From assembly GCA_050943215.1 (NCBI GenBank), contig JBMNOU010000033.1, positions 1 through 20,864 of the forward strand: a DNA stretch of 20,864 bases. The letters run 5' to 3'. Shown piece by piece: positions 7,137 through 13,639 of this stretch. The stretch comes from JBMNOU01 sp050943215 (GTDB lineage Bacteria > Bacillota > Clostridia > Christensenellales > SZUA-584). Below the pieces are notes generated by a model, which was not told the origin of the DNA, did no database searches, and worked only from the letters and a program-made list of their open reading frames with translations. Within the stretch, counting starts at the first letter, position 1. Every line of letters begins with the position of its first letter. A program made the translations under genes and the position numbers.

Positions 7137-7331
7137 ATGAAAGCAGAAATTGACCGTGAAGGATGCATTGCATGCGAGCTGTGCGTGGGGACTTGCCCGG
7201 AGGTTTTCCGGATGGCCATTGACGGGCGCGCCGAGGTATTTGTGGAAGAGATCCCGAAAGACGCGGAAGACGCCGCGGCCGAGGCGGCCGATGGGTGTCC
7301 GGTGGACGTGATTGCAATTGAAGAAGACTAA
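7137..7331 (+). CDS. Single-cluster [4Fe-4S] ferredoxin inside the terminase region
   Basis: The 64-residue acidic protein has C10-x2-C13-x2-C16-x3-C20-P and a later C54-P, the layout of monocluster 4Fe-4S ferredoxins such as that of Thermotoga maritima, where the first three cysteines and the late one bind the cluster. The Cys that pairs with C20 in a disulphide in that protein is missing here. Ferredoxins are soluble low-potential electron carriers. AAGGAAG lies 8 bases before the ATG at 7137, so the GTG at 7128 is not needed. The gene lies between small and large terminase and is closed by a strong hairpin terminator. Ferredoxin identity is secure; its role in a prophage is unknown. Confidence 0.9.
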   Translation: MKAEIDREGCIACELCVGTCPEVFRMAIDGRAEVFVEEIPKDAEDAAAEAADGCPVDVIAIEED

Positions 7332-7347
7332 TACAAAAAAGACAGGG

Positions 7348-7377
7348 CGCCGGGCAAACTACCCGGCGTTTTAGTTT
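7348..7377 (+). terminator. Rho-independent terminator after the ferredoxin
   Basis: CGCCGGG (7348-7354) and CCCGGCG (7362-7368) form a 7-bp GC stem around a 7-base loop, followed by TTTTAGTTT. Confidence 0.75.
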
Positions 7378-7379
7378 GG

Positions 7380-7399
7380 CCTTTGATAAGGTTTTTTTT
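7380..7399 (+). terminator. Second stem-T element directly before large terminase
   Basis: CCTT-TGAT-AAGG followed by eight T residues (7392-7399). The 4-bp stem is weak alone but the T run is long; it sits only 28 bases before the terminase ATG and just behind the stronger terminator. It may act as an attenuator. Confidence 0.4.
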
Positions 7400-7426
7400 A
7401 TGCAAAAGAAGCATTAGGGGGTAGCT

Positions 7427-8887
7427 ATGATAAGCGTTGAGGAAAAAGTGCTGTGGAAGGCGTTCGGCAGGCCGACGGTGAAACAGGCGGCGTTTTTGAA
7501 GGCGGATACCCGGTATGTGGGGTATGGTGGCGCAAAGGGCGGAGGCAAATCTCACGCGGTTAGGGCAAAGGCCACGTATCTGGCGTTTGCGCACCCGGGT
7601 ATACAGATGCTGATTGTGCGGCGGACGCTGCCCGAGCTTCGGGAAAACCATACGAACCGGCTGCTAAAAGAGTATCATGCATTTCCGGAATACCTTAGGC
7701 CAAAGTATAACGGTGATGAAAAAGCGTTTATATTTCCGTGGGGGTCGCGCATAAAGCTTGGGTATTGCGACAGTGAAAATGACGTACTGCAATATCAGGG
7801 ACAGGAATACGATGTGTTGTTTCTAGACGAGGCGACTCAGCTGTCCGAGAACCAGTTTGGATGGCTCAATGCGTGTGTACGCGGCGTGGGTGCATATCCT
7901 AAAAGGACGTATGTTACATGTAACCCGGGCGGCACGGGGCATGGGTGGGTGAAAAGGCTTTTTATAGACAAAGACTACCGGCGCAGCGAGAGCGCTCGCG
8001 ACTATACGTTCATACAGGCGCTTGTATGGGATAATACACCTCTTTTTAACGGAGACGCGGGGTATATCCGCGCGCTAAAGAGGCTAAAGAAGCAATACGG
8101 CAACGAAAAGCCTCTAAGTGAGCTGAAAAAAATGGCTGCGCATGAGGCGGATTATGTGCGACAGCTCGAAAGCCTGCCCTCGGCGCTGAGGCGGGCGTGG
8201 CTTGACGGCGACTGGAATGTATTTGCGGGGCAGTTTTTTGGCGAGTTTCGCGAAGAGACGCATGTATGCGCACCGTTTTTGATACCGGATGGATGGAGGC
8301 GCAGCGCGGCGATCGATTACGGACTCGATATGCTGGCGGTTTTGTGGTTTGCTGTAAATCCCGCGGGGCGTGTGTTTTGCTATCGGAACATAGAGCGGCC
8401 TAACCTGACGATTTCAAAGGCTGCGAAAGAGATACTTAACGCCGGAAGCGAAAGCGTTGCGGAATATATCGCGCCACCCGATCTGTGGAGCCGGCGGCAG
8501 GACTCGGGGAGAAGCGCGGCGGATATCTTTGCCGAGAACGGCGTACCGCTGATAAGGGCGGGCAACAGCCGTATAGATGGATGGCTGTGCGTCAAAGAAT
8601 ATTTAAATGATAGCGGTGGCATACCGAAGATGAAGTTTTTCAGCGTATGCACCCCGGTGCTGCGTGCGCTGCCTTTGCTGCAGCATGACGGATACAATGT
8701 TAACGACGTGGCTACCGAGCCGCATGATATAACGCATAGCCCTGATGCGCTGCGGTACTGGTGCTCTTTGCGGCAGCTTTGCCCCGAGGCGAATAGGCCG
8801 GCCGAGGCAAATCCATTTGCGCAGTTTAAGAAAAACGGCTCGGGAGAAGTGGGGGAAGCGTTTTTGCTGGGCGGATATGGCAGGTGA
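7427..8887 (+). CDS. terL: Phage terminase large subunit
   Basis: The 486-residue protein has both expected domains. The N-terminal packaging ATPase shows a Walker A loop GGAKGGGKS (residues 34-42), a Walker B VLFLDEA (130-136) and a coupling motif TCNPGG (164-169). The C-terminal RuvC-like nuclease shows AIDYG (D297) and HSPDALRY (D440), acidic positions expected to bind metal. This enzyme cuts concatemeric phage DNA and pumps it into the prohead through the portal. A GGGGG-rich ribosome binding site precedes the ATG. Two hairpin-T elements and no visible promoter lie just upstream, so expression must read through or start from an undetected site. Confidence 0.95.
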   Translation: MISVEEKVLWKAFGRPTVKQAAFLKADTRYVGYGGAKGGGKSHAVRAKATYLAFAHPGIQMLIVRRTLPELRENHTNRLLKEYHAFPEYLRPKYNGDEKAFIFPWGSRIKLGYCDSENDVLQYQGQEYDVLFLDEATQLSENQFGWLNACVRGVGAYPKRTYVTCNPGGTGHGWVKRLFIDKDYRRSESARDYTFIQALVWDNTPLFNGDAGYIRALKRLKKQYGNEKPLSELKKMAAHEADYVRQLESLPSALRRAWLDGDWNVFAGQFFGEFREETHVCAPFLIPDGWRRSAAIDYGLDMLAVLWFAVNPAGRVFCYRNIERPNLTISKAAKEILNAGSESVAEYIAPPDLWSRRQDSGRSAADIFAENGVPLIRAGNSRIDGWLCVKEYLNDSGGIPKMKFFSVCTPVLRALPLLQHDGYNVNDVATEPHDITHSPDALRYWCSLRQLCPEANRPAEANPFAQFKKNGSGEVGEAFLLGGYGR

Positions 8888-8978
8888 AAAGAAACCGTAA
8901 AACATTTGTAATTTTTCTTTGCCGAAACTTAACATAAATATGTATATTATAACCCTTTTTTATCGTGGGCAAAAGGTT

Positions 8979-8984
8979 TATAAT
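8979..8984 (+). promoter_or_regulatory. Possible -10 box between terL and the NYN gene
   Basis: A perfect TATAAT without a good -35 (only a T run at the expected place). A transcript from here would reach the hairpin at 9028-9055 after about 40 bases. A second weaker candidate, TTGCCG-18 bases-TATATT (8919-8948), lies just upstream. The call is tentative. Confidence 0.25.
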
Positions 8985-9027
8985 ACATAGTAACGGACTT
9001 ATTATATTTTCATTTTTTTCTCCTGCG

Positions 9028-9062
9028 CGGGCCATGCCGCTTTTGGTATGGCCCGGCTTTAT
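9028..9062 (+). terminator. Hairpin terminator downstream of large terminase
   Basis: CGGGCCATGCC (9028-9038) pairs with GGTATGGCCCG (9045-9055) over 11 bp with one G-U pair and a short loop, followed by a modest T-rich run gctttatt. It lies in the 255-base space between the convergent terL and NYN genes. Confidence 0.55.
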
Positions 9063-9104
9063 TAACGCGGCAAACCGGCCCAACACTCTCATCTTGCTCA
9101 ACCC

Positions 9105-9128
9105 AAAAAAGCCCGTGTTTATACGGGC
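9105..9128 (-). terminator. Rho-independent terminator of the NYN gene
   Basis: On the minus strand GCCCGT-ATAAAC-ACGGGC (9111-9128) is followed at once by six T residues (9105-9110). It lies just downstream of the NYN stop codon. Confidence 0.75.
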
Positions 9129-9142
9129 ACGTTTGTTGTTTT

Positions 9143-9895
9143 TTATTTATTTTCTTTGTTTCGTATGTATTTGAATACGACGTTTGGGTTGCTCGTTTTG
9201 CGCGACTGTATCTCAAACTTTTTTAGTGACGATATAAACGGCGTCAGCTTGGAAAATCCGTAATTTCTCGTGTCAAAATCGGGAAAGCGCTTTGTCAGCC
9301 TTTTGCCCACCTCGCCAAGGTACGCCCATCCGTCATCATCCGAGCTCTCATCGACAATGACCTTTATAGCTTCGATAAGCTTTTCTTTGCCGGCCATGCC
9401 GTTCTTTGCCGTTTCCTGGGCTGCGGCGGCTTCATCTGCCGCCCTTTCACTCTGAGCGGCGGAGGCCAGCACCTCAAGATACTTAAACTTCTCGCACGCT
9501 GCGATAAACGGCGGCGGAGTTTTCTTTTCTCCCATACCTAATACGTACATGCCCGATTCTCTAAGGCGAGCGGCCAGCTTGGTAAAATCGCTGTCGCTTG
9601 ACACAATGCAAAAACCGTCTACACTGCCTGAATATAGTATGTCCATAGCGTCTATAATGAGCGCCGCGTCCGTCGCGTTTTTCCCGGTTGTGTAGCTGTA
9701 CTGCTGTATAGGCGTTATAGAAAAATTAAGGAGCACGTTTTTCCATGCAGACATCTGCGGTTTTGTCCAGTCTCCATAAATCCTTTTATATGTGGGCGTG
9801 CCATGATTGGATATCTCATCGAGGATAAACTTTAAATATTTATCCGATACATTATCTGCATCGATCAGCACGGCCATTCTTTTATCGTTTTCCAT
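9143..9895 (-). CDS. NYN-domain putative RNase with C-terminal OST-HTH/LOTUS domain
   Basis: The 250-residue protein combines an N-terminal NYN/PIN-like nuclease domain (about 5-140) with a C-terminal OST-HTH domain (about 170-247), joined by an Ala/Glu-rich linker. The acidic metal-binding positions are LIDADN (D12, D14), NATDAAL (D76) and SSDSDF (D101, D103). The second domain shows LGEVGKRL and PDFDTRNYGFSKLTPFI, typical of OST-HTH modules, which bind RNA including G-rich structures. Such proteins are COG1432/MARF1-like and probably cleave RNA. The gene lies on the opposite strand between large terminase and portal, with its own promoter, operator-like repeat and terminator, so it is probably a cargo (moron) gene expressed in the lysogen. 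AAGGAAG precedes the ATG. RNase activity and a defence role are inferred. Confidence 0.88.
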   Translation of the reverse strand: MENDKRMAVLIDADNVSDKYLKFILDEISNHGTPTYKRIYGDWTKPQMSAWKNVLLNFSITPIQQYSYTTGKNATDAALIIDAMDILYSGSVDGFCIVSSDSDFTKLAARLRESGMYVLGMGEKKTPPPFIAACEKFKYLEVLASAAQSERAADEAAAAQETAKNGMAGKEKLIEAIKVIVDESSDDDGWAYLGEVGKRLTKRFPDFDTRNYGFSKLTPFISSLKKFEIQSRKTSNPNVVFKYIRNKENK

Positions 9896-9912
9896 TCAAA
9901 CTTCCTTGTTTT

Positions 9913-9957
9913 CAGTATGTTTTATGCCAGTATACCACATACTGTCTGTTTCGGTAA
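9913..9957 (-). promoter_or_regulatory. Promoter of the NYN gene with an inverted repeat around its -10
   Basis: On the minus strand TTACCG (9952-9957), 17 bases, then TATACT (9929-9934) with a TGG extension form a good promoter. Perfect 8-base inverted arms CAGTATGT (9913-9920) and ACATACTG (9937-9944) flank the -10 symmetrically, with centres 24 bp apart. This looks like an operator for a dimeric or tetrameric repressor; the regulator is unknown. Confidence 0.55.
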
Positions 9958-10040
9958 AGCTATAAGCCCCAAATGTTGATAAAACGGCAAATAATAATAG
10001 ATAACAATGCAATTATTATAAGTTGAAATTGGTATTAAAA

Positions 10041-10074
10041 TTGAGCGATTTTGAGCGATTTTTCTGATTAGAAT
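10041..10074 (+). promoter_or_regulatory. Putative activator-dependent phage late promoter, copy 2
   Basis: Two exact tandem copies of TTGAGCGATT (10041-10050 and 10051-10060) are followed by TAGAAT (10069-10074). Compared with the copy at 6537-6570, the repeat, the T run and the distance to the -10-like hexamer (22 bases after the first TTGAGC) are the same. It precedes the small membrane protein and portal genes. Confidence 0.5.
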
Positions 10075-10087
10075 AAAACCATGAAAG

Positions 10088-10111
10088 AGGCTTTTAAAAG
10101 AGCCTTTTTTT
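10088..10111 (+). terminator. Stem-T element before the portal gene cluster
   Basis: AGGCT and AGCCT arms around tttaaaag are followed by seven to eight T residues (10104-10111). It lies between the putative late promoter and the first gene of the cluster, so attenuation or antitermination would be needed for full read-through. Confidence 0.5.
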
Positions 10112-10157
10112 ATTCGCTTTTTTTGCAGCAGGATAAAAGAGAAAAAGGAGGTTTAAT

Positions 10158-10370
10158 ATGGCGGACATTGCGATCGGCATTGCGGCAGGCGTTTTTGCTG
10201 CGGCAATGTGCATCATTTTTTACAGAAAGGGAGTGAGGGACGGTGTGGGCATGAAAAAAAGACTACGGGAGCCTATTGAATTGCCTGAGCAAGACGCCGA
10301 AGGGCAAAACGAGCTGATGAAAAAATACGAGATGATCATGAACTACGACCCTTATGGTGAACACGTATGA
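10158..10370 (+). CDS. Small membrane protein preceding portal
   Basis: The 70-residue product has one N-terminal hydrophobic segment (about residues 4-21) and a charged cytoplasmic-like tail. AAAAAGGAGG is an excellent ribosome binding site, and its stop overlaps the portal start (ATGA, 10367-10370), so expression is coupled to portal. Small proteins at this position are common in phages of Bacillota but have no assigned role. I do not recognise the family. Confidence 0.65.
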   Translation: MADIAIGIAAGVFAAAMCIIFYRKGVRDGVGMKKRLREPIELPEQDAEGQNELMKKYEMIMNYDPYGEHV

Positions 10371-12169
10371 GCAAGACGAAAGCATGGCAGGAGTATGAAC
10401 AGGGGATCGATTATAAATCGCGCATTTCTCTTTACAGCGCCGTCGATCTCAATGAACGGTTTTACGCGGGCGACCAGTGGGTGGGCATACCGCACGAGGG
10501 GCTGCCTACGCCTGTCGTAAATTTTATCAAGTACGCATCGGCTTGGAAGATTGCGGCGGTTACCGACAGGCGTCTCAAAATGGCGTTTTTTGCGGAGGGT
10601 ATCAGCGACGGAAACGAGATAAGCACATACGCGCGGCAGATATCCGAATACTGCGATATGCTGTGGGAGAGGCTTAAGATGGATTACCTTACCAAAGAGG
10701 GGTTAAAGCAGGCGGCAATTACCGGAGACTACATACAGTATTTTTACTGGGACACCGATTTGATGACCGGCCAGGCGGTAAGCGGGGATATTGGCACGGT
10801 ACTGATTGACAACGTTAATTATTACCCCGGCAATCCTAATAGCCCGGATGTGCAGTCTCAGCCGTATATCATACTTGCGTTTAGGGAGCTTTTAAGCAAG
10901 GTGCGTAAAGAGGCAGCCGCCTTAGGATGCGAAAACGCAGACGAAATAGCGGCGGATGAGGACACCGAGTATACCTCGGGCGACCGCGGCAAGATAGAGC
11001 TTGACGGTTTGGAAAAGTGCAACGTGCTATTAAAAATGTACAAGAAAGATGGGCGCGTTTACTGCGAAAAGTCGGTGCGCAACGCGATAATACAGCCGGA
11101 GAAGGATACGGGGCTAGCCCGCTATCCGATCGCGCTGATGAACTGGGAGACCAGGAAGAACTGCTGCCACGGCACCGCAGAAGTTTCGGGGCTGATCCCA
11201 AACCAGGTGTTTGTCAACAAGATACTGGCTCTCGCACAGCTAAACCAGATGCAGACGAGCTTTCCAAAGGTGATCTTTGACAAAACGCGCATTCGGGAAT
11301 GGACGAACAAGGTAGCAGGAGCGATCGCTGTTAACGGCAATATAAGCGGCGCTGCATCTTATATGAACCCGCCTGGGATCGCTTCGGATGCGTGGCGGGG
11401 GCTTGACGTGACGCTTAGCACGACGATGAGAATGATGGGCGCTAATGACGTGACGCTAGGCAACATCAAGAACCCGGATAATACTTCTGCGTTCATCGCG
11501 ACACGGGACGCGGCAATGGTGCCTCTTCAGGCCCAGCAGCAGAGGTTCTATTCTTTCGTTGAGGATGTAGGGTTCATTTGGCTTGATTTTATCAAAAGCT
11601 TTTATAAGGCAGGGCGCATGATCCCTGTGATGGACGGCAATAAGAGAGTATTTGTACCGCTTCCTGACGATGCGCTTGACGCGTTTACGATGAACCTTAG
11701 GGTGGAAGTCGGGCCGTCTACGATGTGGAGCGAGATACAGGTGCTGCAGACTCTGGACAACCTTTTAAGGAGCGGACAGATTAGCTTTAAGCAGTATCTA
11801 TCGCGGTTGCCGGACGGGCATATCCCATTGAAAGAGGAGCTGCTGGCCGAAGCCGAACAGGCGGCAGTGAGCAAAGAGGCCGCTCAGGCAATGCGGGCAT
11901 CCGGGCAGAAAAAGCCCCCGCCTTTGCCACCCGGACAGGCTGCCGCAGCGGGCGGTGCGGATATGCTGATAGAGGCGGTTAAAGCTCTTGAAAAGTCGGG
12001 TGATCTGCCGCCGGAGATTGCGGACGCGGCGGTAAAGCTAGCGCAGCAGGGAGCGGGTGAAGATGCGGTATTGCAGGCGTTGAAAAACGCGCAGATGCAG
12101 GGGCTGATTTCGAATGAGGCCATATCGGCTCTGTCTTTGGCTATATCACAGCAGGGCGCAGCAGTTTGA
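10367..12169 (+). CDS. Phage portal protein (podovirus type)
   Basis: The 600-residue protein matches portal proteins of short-tailed phages in length and in the opening pattern: ERFYAGDQW, then PTPVVNFIKYASAWKIAAVTDRR-like residues (binding core near residues 30-70), and a central NPDNTSAFIATRDAA stretch. Portals form the dodecameric ring through which DNA enters and leaves the head and on which the prohead assembles. The last 120 residues are rich in Ala, Gln and Pro and probably form the helical barrel extension. It follows a coupled small gene and precedes the coiled-coil membrane protein and scaffold. A perfect palindrome CCTTTTATAAAAGG (12174-12187) lies just after the stop but lacks a T tract. 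Confidence 0.88.
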   Translation: MSKTKAWQEYEQGIDYKSRISLYSAVDLNERFYAGDQWVGIPHEGLPTPVVNFIKYASAWKIAAVTDRRLKMAFFAEGISDGNEISTYARQISEYCDMLWERLKMDYLTKEGLKQAAITGDYIQYFYWDTDLMTGQAVSGDIGTVLIDNVNYYPGNPNSPDVQSQPYIILAFRELLSKVRKEAAALGCENADEIAADEDTEYTSGDRGKIELDGLEKCNVLLKMYKKDGRVYCEKSVRNAIIQPEKDTGLARYPIALMNWETRKNCCHGTAEVSGLIPNQVFVNKILALAQLNQMQTSFPKVIFDKTRIREWTNKVAGAIAVNGNISGAASYMNPPGIASDAWRGLDVTLSTTMRMMGANDVTLGNIKNPDNTSAFIATRDAAMVPLQAQQQRFYSFVEDVGFIWLDFIKSFYKAGRMIPVMDGNKRVFVPLPDDALDAFTMNLRVEVGPSTMWSEIQVLQTLDNLLRSGQISFKQYLSRLPDGHIPLKEELLAEAEQAAVSKEAAQAMRASGQKKPPPLPPGQAAAAGGADMLIEAVKALEKSGDLPPEIADAAVKLAQQGAGEDAVLQALKNAQMQGLISNEAISALSLAISQQGAAV

Positions 12170-12206
12170 GCTTCCTTTTATAAAAGGCAAAAATAATTTT
12201 GTGAAG

Positions 12207-12237
12207 TTGTACATGTTTGTAACGTCATGCATATAAT
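12207..12237 (+). promoter_or_regulatory. Possible promoter of the coiled-coil membrane protein gene
   Basis: TTGTAC (12207-12212) and a perfect TATAAT (12232-12237) are separated by 19 bases, slightly longer than ideal. It lacks the TGAGCGAT repeats of the late promoters, suggesting separate control of the next gene. Confidence 0.45.
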
Positions 12238-12278
12238 ATAGTGACTGCAATCCTTACGAATGATGGGGGTGTGGGGCT

Positions 12279-12707
12279 TTGAGTACCGAACAGAATGTGC
12301 TGGTGGCCAGACTCAACGAAGTATTCAGCAAGCTTGAGGAATCGATCGACGAAAACGGCCGAGAGCTCATTAAAAAGACAATAGAGAATGAAGTGTCGAA
12401 GCTAGAAGCGCTGCAGGCAGAGCGGCTCAAGCTGGATAAGCTCGAGTCGCGAATTAATGAATCTAATATTGCCCTGACCGAGGCGGACGGACGGATCGAT
12501 AACTTAAAGACACAAATGGAAGGCGAGCTTAGACTCGTGCATGAAATATTTCGGGGGCTAAAAGAGCATATCGAACGGATTGATAAGAACACATCAAAAG
12601 AAGAACACATTAAAAGAACTTGGCGCATTGCTCTGATTGCAGCAATCCCCGGTATTATATCTGTTGCGATCAAGGTGGCTGAGCTTTTATTACCCCCGGG
12701 CGGATAA
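12279..12707 (+). CDS. Coiled-coil protein with C-terminal membrane anchor
   Basis: The 142-residue product is predicted to be a long charged coiled coil (about residues 5-105, rich in Glu, Lys and Leu) followed by one membrane segment (RIALIAAIPGIISVAIKVAELLL, about 116-138). The layout recalls XhlA-like phage proteins and membrane-anchored exclusion proteins, but no family motif is certain. Translation appears to start at TTG, with GGGGG about 9 bases upstream; an in-frame stop at 12261 rules out a longer start. The gene has its own promoter-like sequence and is followed by a strong terminator, so it is a self-contained insertion between portal and scaffold. Function unknown. Confidence 0.65.
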   Translation: MSTEQNVLVARLNEVFSKLEESIDENGRELIKKTIENEVSKLEALQAERLKLDKLESRINESNIALTEADGRIDNLKTQMEGELRLVHEIFRGLKEHIERIDKNTSKEEHIKRTWRIALIAAIPGIISVAIKVAELLLPPGG

Positions 12708-12757
12708 TGCCCGGAAGGATAGAGACAGCTGGGGCTCCCTGCCTTAAAATAGCGTAA

Positions 12758-12786
12758 GGACCGCCTTTTAAAGGCGGTCCCTTTTC
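12758..12786 (+). terminator. Strong rho-independent terminator after the coiled-coil gene
   Basis: GGACCGCC and GGCGGTCC form a perfect stem (12758-12780) with a TTTTAAA-type loop, followed by CTTTTC. Confidence 0.75.
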
Positions 12787-12862
12787 TATGCCTTTTCGCG
12801 ATAACGCTTATGCGGGGAGGGCAAAGGTAATAGGCACGAGAGCAAAAATAAAAATACAATTG

Positions 12863-12887
12863 GGGCTGCTGAAAAGCGGCCCTTTTT
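12863..12887 (+). terminator. Stem-T element before the scaffold gene
   Basis: GGGCTGCT-GAAA-AGCGGCCC forms an 8-bp stem with one G-U pair and a GAAA loop, followed by five T residues. It lies 30 bases before the scaffold start. Confidence 0.55.
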
Positions 12888-12916
12888 ATGCGCAAAAACG
12901 AAAGGGGATGATGAGT

Positions 12917-13615
12917 ATGTTTGAAACGGCCCAACCACAGGCCGATGATTCGGCAAACCAGCCGGATATGGCGGCGCCGGAAAGCGGCGGAACTGAGGGA
13001 GTGCCGCAAGAGGCTTTTCTAACTGTCCGGTACAACAAGGAGGAAAGGCCGCTCTCGAAAGAGGCGGCGGTGGAGTTTGCCCAGAAGGGAATGAACTATG
13101 ACAAGCTGTATGAGCGTTTGAAGCAAGCGGCGGATAAGCTAACCGCGTACGAAAAAAGCGATTTTTTTAAAACGGCGCAATCGTACGCCGACAAAAACGG
13201 AAGGCCGACCAAAGAGGTGCTGGAGCTTATGCAGCGGCAGATCGATTTGCAGCTTGACCCAAACGCGGCACGGCAGACTGCTGTGGACAGTCAGCTTGAC
13301 ACTTTTATGCGCGCGAACCCGGGAATTGACCCAAGGGCGCTGCCCGAAGACGTGCTTAAAGCATGGAAACGGGGCGTTCCGCTTTACGAAGCATACCTCG
13401 CACACCAGGCGGGGACATATAAGGCACAGCTTGACGCGCTGGAAAAAGCGGCGGATACCAATAGGCGCAACGCGGTAGCCAGCATGGGGAAGGCCGGGGG
13501 AGGCGCGGTGCGGAGCAAACCGCTTTCGGAAGAGAGCATACGCGCCATGACAAGAGAAGAGCTTGAAAAGAACCATGAACGGATATGGGTATTTCTGACA
13601 GAAAAAAGGAATTAA
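12917..13615 (+). CDS. Probable capsid scaffolding protein
   Basis: The 232-residue product is highly charged and helical, with a long central coiled-coil-like region and a basic C terminus, and lies directly between portal and coat, where scaffold genes lie in P22-like phages. Scaffolds drive prohead assembly and leave before or during packaging. There is no strong sequence signature, so the call depends on position and composition. Of three ATGs in a row, the one at 12917 is chosen because AAAGGGG lies 9 bases before it. An upstream in-frame start at 12788 would run through a hairpin-T element and is rejected. Confidence 0.65.
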   Translation: MFETAQPQADDSANQPDMAAPESGGTEGVPQEAFLTVRYNKEERPLSKEAAVEFAQKGMNYDKLYERLKQAADKLTAYEKSDFFKTAQSYADKNGRPTKEVLELMQRQIDLQLDPNAARQTAVDSQLDTFMRANPGIDPRALPEDVLKAWKRGVPLYEAYLAHQAGTYKAQLDALEKAADTNRRNAVASMGKAGGGAVRSKPLSEESIRAMTREELEKNHERIWVFLTEKRN

Positions 13616-13639
13616 GGTAAAAGAAAGGATGATGAAAGA

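Noticed and set aside
8965..9174. Plus-strand open frame between terL and the NYN gene
   Set aside because: It runs through a terminator hairpin and overlaps the NYN gene end; no ribosome binding site.
6537..10074. The repeated TTGAGCGAT element as attachment sites of a small inserted element
   Set aside because: Both copies share the same spacing to a -10-like hexamer and internal 10-bp repeats, which suits a regulatory site better; the enclosed DNA includes the terminase genes.
12788..12916. Upstream extension of the scaffold gene from ATG 12788
   Set aside because: It would run through the stem-T element at 12863-12887 and lacks a ribosome binding site; the ATG at 12917 has one.
12254..13009. 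Long minus-strand open frame opposite the coiled-coil and scaffold genes
   Set aside because: It spans two terminators, is rich in Ser, Arg and His as expected for an antisense shadow, and matches no family.
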